Positions 59,839 to 64,000 of a DNA stretch of 64,000 bases are shown piece by piece. The position numbers were made by a program, and so were the translations under genes. The stretch is from M3007 sp964550795 (GTDB taxonomy: Bacteria; Bacteroidota; Bacteroidia; Chitinophagales; Saprospiraceae). The first letter of the stretch is position 1. Every line of letters begins with the position of its first letter. A model generated the notes under the pieces. The model did not search any database, had not been told where the DNA came from, and saw only the letters and a program-made list of their open reading frames with translations. The stretch is taken from the NCBI GenBank assembly GCA_964550795.1, contig CAZKBH010000003.1, positions 1 to 64,000 on the forward strand. Direction: 5' to 3'.

Positions 59839-61704
59839 TTAACGCCCCATGTGCACCAACAAAACGCTCACATCCGCTGGATTCACCCCTGATATCCGGC
59901 TCGCCTGACCAATCGTCCGCGGACGAATGCTGGCCAGTTTTTGCCGGGCTTCAATGCTCAGGCCGTGAATGCTGGCATAGTCCACATCGGCCTGCAAAGC
60001 CAGGTCTTCGAGGCGGGTCATTCTAGACACCATCTCTTCTTCTTTTTTGATGTAGCCGTTGTATTTGATGTTAATTTCGGCCATTTCCACAAATTCTGGC
60101 TCGTATTTTCTTAGAAATTCAGCCAGTTCAGGCAATGCGCTGCGCATCCCGGCAATGTCGGCCTGCGGGCGGAGCAGGATATTGTGCAGCTTGGTTTTTT
60201 GACCAATCGGCGCAGAATCAACACTTTGCAAATACCCGTTTAATTCCTCTGGATTGACAGATCCGTTGCGGAAATAGGCATCTATCTCGGCCACTGCCTT
60301 GTTTTTTGCATTTACGCGCTCCATCCGAGCTTCGGCCCCAGCCAATCCGAGCCTATGGGCAATGGGCGTCAGGCGCAGATCCGCATTGTCTTGCCGTAAC
60401 AAAATGCGGTATTCTGCCCGGCTGGTAAACATCCGATAAGGCTCTTCCGTGCCCTTGTTCACCAAGTCGTCAATCAACACGCCGATGTAAGCCTCCGAAC
60501 GCTTCAGCACGAGCGGTGCTTCATTTTTTGCGGCCAATGCGGCATTTAGCCCGGCCATCAGTCCTTGACAAGCGGCCTCTTCGTACCCCGTGGTTCCATT
60601 GATTTGTCCGGCAAAAAATAGATTTTTCACCAGATTGGTTTCCAGGGTTGTCTGCAACTGGGTAGGCGGAAAATAATCGTATTCAATGGCGTAGCCAGGG
60701 CGGAACATCTTGGCATTTTCCAAACCCGGAACGAGTCTAAGTGCCTTAAACTGAACATCTTCTGGCAGCGAACTGGAAAATCCATTGACGTAAATTTCCA
60801 CCGTATCGCGGCCTTCCGGCTCAACAAAAAGTTGGTGCCGATCCTTATCGCTGAACCGATCAATTTTGTCTTCAATGCTGGGGCAATAACGCGGACCAAG
60901 TCCCTGTATCCGCCCGTTGAACATGGGCGATTTATCGAAACCCGTGCGCAGCATGTCGTGCACTTTTTGATTGGTATAGGTACTCCAGCAACAAAGCTGA
61001 TTTTGGAGCGGCGGCGTATCGGTGTAAGAAAATTTACCGGGCGGGTTATCGCAATCCTGAATTTCCATTTTGGAATAATCCAAACTGCGCCCGTCAATGC
61101 GCGGGGGTGTGCCCGTTTTCATCCGGCCGGCCTCGAAACCCAGTTCCACCAGTTGCTCGGTGATGCCGCGCGCCGCACTTTCTCCTGCTCGTCCGCCACC
61201 AAATTGTTTTTCTCCAATGTGGATAATGCCGTTTAAAAAAGTGCCGTTCGTAAGCACAACAGTCTCACTTTCAATCTCCAATCCCATGCTGGTACGCACA
61301 CCGCGCACTCGTCCGTCTTTCACAATCAGCCCGCCCACCATTTCTTGCCAAAAGTCAATGTTGGGATTGTTTTCGAGCATTTGCCGCCATTTGGAAGCAA
61401 ACGCCATGCGGTCACTTTGCGCCCTGGGACTCCACATGGCGGGGCCTTTGGAGCGGTTCAGCATCCGAAATTGCACGGCAGTATGGTCGGTAATAATGCC
61501 CGAATAGCCGCACAAAGCATCCACTTCGCGCACAATTTGGCCCTTGGCAACGCCGCCCATGGCGGGATTACAGCTCATTTGGCCAATGGTCTGCATGTTC
61601 ATGGTGGCCAGCAGGACCTTGCAGCCCAAATTGGCAGCAGCTACGGCAGCCTCGCAACCCGCGTGGCCCGCGCCTACTACTATCACGTCGTATTTTGGAA
61701 ACAT
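59839..61704 (-). CDS. mnmG: tRNA uridine-34 carboxymethylaminomethyl modification enzyme
   Basis: 621 residues. With MnmE it adds the carboxymethylaminomethyl group to the wobble uridine of certain tRNAs. FAD-binding motif VVGAGHAGCEAAVAAA (10-25), MSCNPAMGGVAKGQIVREVD, then NGTFLNGIIHIGEKQFGGGR and the C-terminal helical domain for MnmE binding. Complete and close to the usual length (about 620). Promoter at 61726. Confidence 0.95.
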   Translation of the reverse strand: MFPKYDVIVVGAGHAGCEAAVAAANLGCKVLLATMNMQTIGQMSCNPAMGGVAKGQIVREVDALCGYSGIITDHTAVQFRMLNRSKGPAMWSPRAQSDRMAFASKWRQMLENNPNIDFWQEMVGGLIVKDGRVRGVRTSMGLEIESETVVLTNGTFLNGIIHIGEKQFGGGRAGESAARGITEQLVELGFEAGRMKTGTPPRIDGRSLDYSKMEIQDCDNPPGKFSYTDTPPLQNQLCCWSTYTNQKVHDMLRTGFDKSPMFNGRIQGLGPRYCPSIEDKIDRFSDKDRHQLFVEPEGRDTVEIYVNGFSSSLPEDVQFKALRLVPGLENAKMFRPGYAIEYDYFPPTQLQTTLETNLVKNLFFAGQINGTTGYEEAACQGLMAGLNAALAAKNEAPLVLKRSEAYIGVLIDDLVNKGTEEPYRMFTSRAEYRILLRQDNADLRLTPIAHRLGLAGAEARMERVNAKNKAVAEIDAYFRNGSVNPEELNGYLQSVDSAPIGQKTKLHNILLRPQADIAGMRSALPELAEFLRKYEPEFVEMAEINIKYNGYIKKEEEMVSRMTRLEDLALQADVDYASIHGLSIEARQKLASIRPRTIGQASRISGVNPADVSVLLVHMGR

Positions 61705-61725
61705 TTTTGCTTAAAAAAAGGAGCG

Positions 61726-61733
61726 CAAAGGTA
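61726..61733 (-). promoter_or_regulatory. -7 element (TACCTTTG) for mnmG
   Basis: Minus-strand TACCTTTG 21 bases before ATG 61704. It sits between the mnmG start and the stop of the next gene, so mnmG has its own promoter. Confidence 0.6.
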
Positions 61734-61755
61734 GTGAAAAACGACTACACACTCC

Positions 61756-64000
61756 CTAAAACACCGCCCGAACCTGCGCCCGCGCCACATGAATTACCCG
61801 GGACTCTCCCGTTTTCCGGCCCTCGTAATTCAAACTGAGCTGCATGGCTTTCGATAATTGACGGTCGAGTATGAGATTCCAGAGAAAATTTTTGCCATCC
61901 TGCAAACCCTCCAACATGGCAAATGCGACGGCGGAATTGGCCGAGCCCGTGTAACGCACGTCGGCAAAAGTGCCTTTTAGACGCAGCGAGGTCGCCGCAC
62001 GAAAACCCTGCGCATTGGCCTTCGAAGTCGGATTCCAGATCAATTCGCCCGTCCAGTTGGTTTGTGTAGCGCGCTCGGCAGACGGGAGGGTGTTTTGTCC
62101 TTGTCGCCACTTCACATCAGCCACCAAGCGGAAGCCGCGCACGGGCAGCCAGGTCATTTTAGGCCCCAATTCCCAGCCCTGGATGCGGAAGTTCCGCGAT
62201 TCAAACGCCTGATTTTCAGAGGTTTTTAAAGAATTCTCCACATCTGCCTCCGCGCTCAATCGGCGACTGAGGTTGCTGCGCAGGTGCAGTACATAATCCA
62301 GCGCCTGCCGTTGTTCGAAGCCTGTGGTAAGCGCCAATTGGCTCTGGTTGTTGCCCGCAGAAAGAGACGCATCCCACTTGGGTTGGGCTCGGTTGATGAA
62401 GAGAATATTTCGGGTCGCTGAACTCAAAGTGGCTAAAGAAGTGTCGGCTAAATCAGCTTGAAAGGGATCCCAGGATCGCACCCCGGGTGCCTCGGCAAAG
62501 GTCCGGCGCGTGATTTGCAGGGTGCTTTGTGTAGAAACCCTGCCCATAATTTTCCGCCAGCCACTTTTTGCGCTTGGCCAAAGCAGGCGCGGCTCCAGGC
62601 GCAGGGTCTGATTAAAAGTTACATTGTTCGTACGTACATAATCGGGGGTTGTCACGGCCACCCGCACGTAGTTTGCCTGATCCTGAAACACGGCAATTTC
62701 CATCTCATCCACCTGCAAAATACTGTCGCGGTTGCGGTCAACCCAGGTGTACTGACCCTCGCCGGGGTTCACCGCCAGGTAATTGAATTCGATCCGTGGA
62801 CTTTGGCCGGAGCCTAATTCGTAGCCCGTGGTAATGCCCAGGGCGTTTTTCATGGCCGAAAGATTGTAATCTACACGTCCGAGGTAAGTATTTTGAGGAT
62901 CTTCGGTTGTCAGTTCGGGCGACAGGATGCGCAACTTACGGAGCGTGAGCACCCAGGCCAATTGTTGGTTGGTAGATTTGGTATTGGGCTTTTTTGAATT
63001 GCTCCAGGAACCGTTGAGGTTGAAATCGTTGGCGAGCGTATTTTGTTGAAATAAAATGCCCGCAGGGGCAAAATCATTGCGCTGCGAAACATGTCCGCCC
63101 CATTGCCAAGCACCTTGATTTTCAGGGGTTTGGAAATAAACCCGCATCAAATCATACCAAAAACTGGCGGCAGAAAGGGTGTCGGCTAAAGCAACCTGGC
63201 GCGCATTTTTTTCCCGCTCGACATACAAGCCCACTTTAAGCCAGGCCCGTGGGGCGCTGGTGTCTTTTTGGGCAAAAAATGTCCGCGACAAATCGGCTTT
63301 AGGCCGCGAAAAACGGGTGCTTTCCAACTGCCCATCCGTCTGCAAAAGATTTGCTTCGCCCGTGAAATCCCAGCCACCGCTCTGTTTGCGACCGGGTTTT
63401 GGTGGCAAGCGAAAATTCCAGCCACCAGAATGCCTGGCCCCATCGTAAAAGCCCTCCCGGCGAAAGCTGCCAAACTCGTATCGAATGGTGCCCAAATTGC
63501 GCTTTTCCAGCAAAATTCCGGCTTTGGCCAAATGCTCCGCCGTGGTGTCTTGATTCGTTTCAACGTTCCAGTCACGCACAAATTCCGCAGGTCGGTAGGG
63601 GTTAAGCGGTCTAAATTCGCTGGCCGTGAACTCGTAATGGGTGAAGATAGTACCCTGGAAAGCCCTGGCGGGCAGTGCATTTTGGATTTTCCGAGTGTTG
63701 CTTGAGTCTGTTGCCGCAAACGGCATTGATCCCGAAGTGCTGAACGCCGAGTTGCCCGCTGCCACCCGTTTCCCAAAGCCAAAGTCTTGCCGCCAGCCAA
63801 GTGCTGCCGCTGCACCCACATTATCGGTATTGCCCAAAGGCGAAAAACGGTTGAGGTCGCGGTTGCTCAAAGCTATTTCTGCTTTTAAATTCGAGTTTTT
63901 AAACGGCTGAAAATCAGCGCCCAAGGCATATAACTGGCGGGTTTCGGGAGCCACAAGCCGTACGATGGGTTCAAAATTGCCCGTGGGTTGACAGGTGTTT
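61756..64000 (-). CDS. Large outer-membrane or surface protein, N-terminus outside the window
   Basis: At least 748 codons; the frame stays open to the window edge (…CQPTGNFEPIVRLVAPETR), so the start lies beyond 64000. The sequence is beta-rich with alternating strands and many Asn, Gly and Tyr turns (LGWRQDFGFGKRVAAGNSAF, YTWVDRNRDSILQVDEMEIA) and a C-terminus (NYEGRKTGESRVIHVARAQV) like a barrel strand. It resembles Bacteroidota hypothetical barrel proteins but I recognise no family. A GTG at 63954 is a chance in-frame codon, not the start. Confidence 0.65.
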   Translation of the reverse strand, partial: NTCQPTGNFEPIVRLVAPETRQLYALGADFQPFKNSNLKAEIALSNRDLNRFSPLGNTDNVGAAAALGWRQDFGFGKRVAAGNSAFSTSGSMPFAATDSSNTRKIQNALPARAFQGTIFTHYEFTASEFRPLNPYRPAEFVRDWNVETNQDTTAEHLAKAGILLEKRNLGTIRYEFGSFRREGFYDGARHSGGWNFRLPPKPGRKQSGGWDFTGEANLLQTDGQLESTRFSRPKADLSRTFFAQKDTSAPRAWLKVGLYVEREKNARQVALADTLSAASFWYDLMRVYFQTPENQGAWQWGGHVSQRNDFAPAGILFQQNTLANDFNLNGSWSNSKKPNTKSTNQQLAWVLTLRKLRILSPELTTEDPQNTYLGRVDYNLSAMKNALGITTGYELGSGQSPRIEFNYLAVNPGEGQYTWVDRNRDSILQVDEMEIAVFQDQANYVRVAVTTPDYVRTNNVTFNQTLRLEPRLLWPSAKSGWRKIMGRVSTQSTLQITRRTFAEAPGVRSWDPFQADLADTSLATLSSATRNILFINRAQPKWDASLSAGNNQSQLALTTGFEQRQALDYVLHLRSNLSRRLSAEADVENSLKTSENQAFESRNFRIQGWELGPKMTWLPVRGFRLVADVKWRQGQNTLPSAERATQTNWTGELIWNPTSKANAQGFRAATSLRLKGTFADVRYTGSANSAVAFAMLEGLQDGKNFLWNLILDRQLSKAMQLSLNYEGRKTGESRVIHVARAQVRAVF

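Noticed and set aside
1..64000. tRNA or rRNA genes
   Set aside because: I looked for cloverleaf ends (GTTCGAATC-type T-loops with CCA) in the gaps and found no convincing candidate.

Overview
The window looks like chromosomal DNA of a Bacteroidota bacterium, most likely of the Saprospiria type (Haliscomenobacter/Lewinella-like; order-level placement is inference). The evidence is type IX secretion (T9SS) sorting domains at 9162-10622 and 13623-14771, a GldJ-type lipoprotein and a PorP/SprF protein, several outer-membrane receptors of Bacteroidota type, and promoters of the Bacteroidota form TAnnTTTG in front of many genes. Shine-Dalgarno sequences are essentially absent.

Layout. 1-8 kb: a carboxynorspermidine-dehydrogenase-like gene, then a four-gene unit (DUF4856 lipoprotein, imelysin lipoprotein, HTTM membrane protein, FecA-like TonB receptor) that looks like a metal-uptake operon. 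8-19 kb: a dockerin-bearing secreted protein, two T9SS esterases, class Ia ribonucleotide reductase nrdB and nrdA separated by small secreted genes, and a YegP-like protein. 19-26 kb: an AT-rich accessory island with an Eco29kI-type restriction endonuclease, a 5-methylcytosine methyltransferase, a possible small protein, an FRG-domain protein and a DUF262 protein in one tightly packed unit, followed by an orphan membrane protein and a secreted protein among three copies of a dispersed repeat. 26-40 kb: murQ overlapping a hybrid histidine kinase, an OMP plus viroplasmin-type RNase HI, an amidohydrolase, DUF1015, an ABC exporter and TerC. 40-64 kb: a DPP-IV-type peptidase, TauE/SafE, an outer-membrane receptor, a flippase, gldJ, porP/sprF, an Omp85 protein, a glycosyltransferase, ligA, pdxH, metK, a GHMP kinase, mnmG and a large protein truncated by the window edge.

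The most striking non-genic feature is the intergenic DNA. Many spacers hold short tandem arrays arranged as mirror-image arms: one arm follows the upstream stop codon and its reverse complement, the G-poor strand, runs up to the next start codon. The same few unit types (about 9, 20 and 43 bp) recur at distant sites. Compact palindromes of at least three sequence families lie at gene ends. The best candidate for a new system is the restriction-modification/FRG/DUF262 unit. The leader arrays are the best candidate for an undescribed regulatory or genome-architecture feature.
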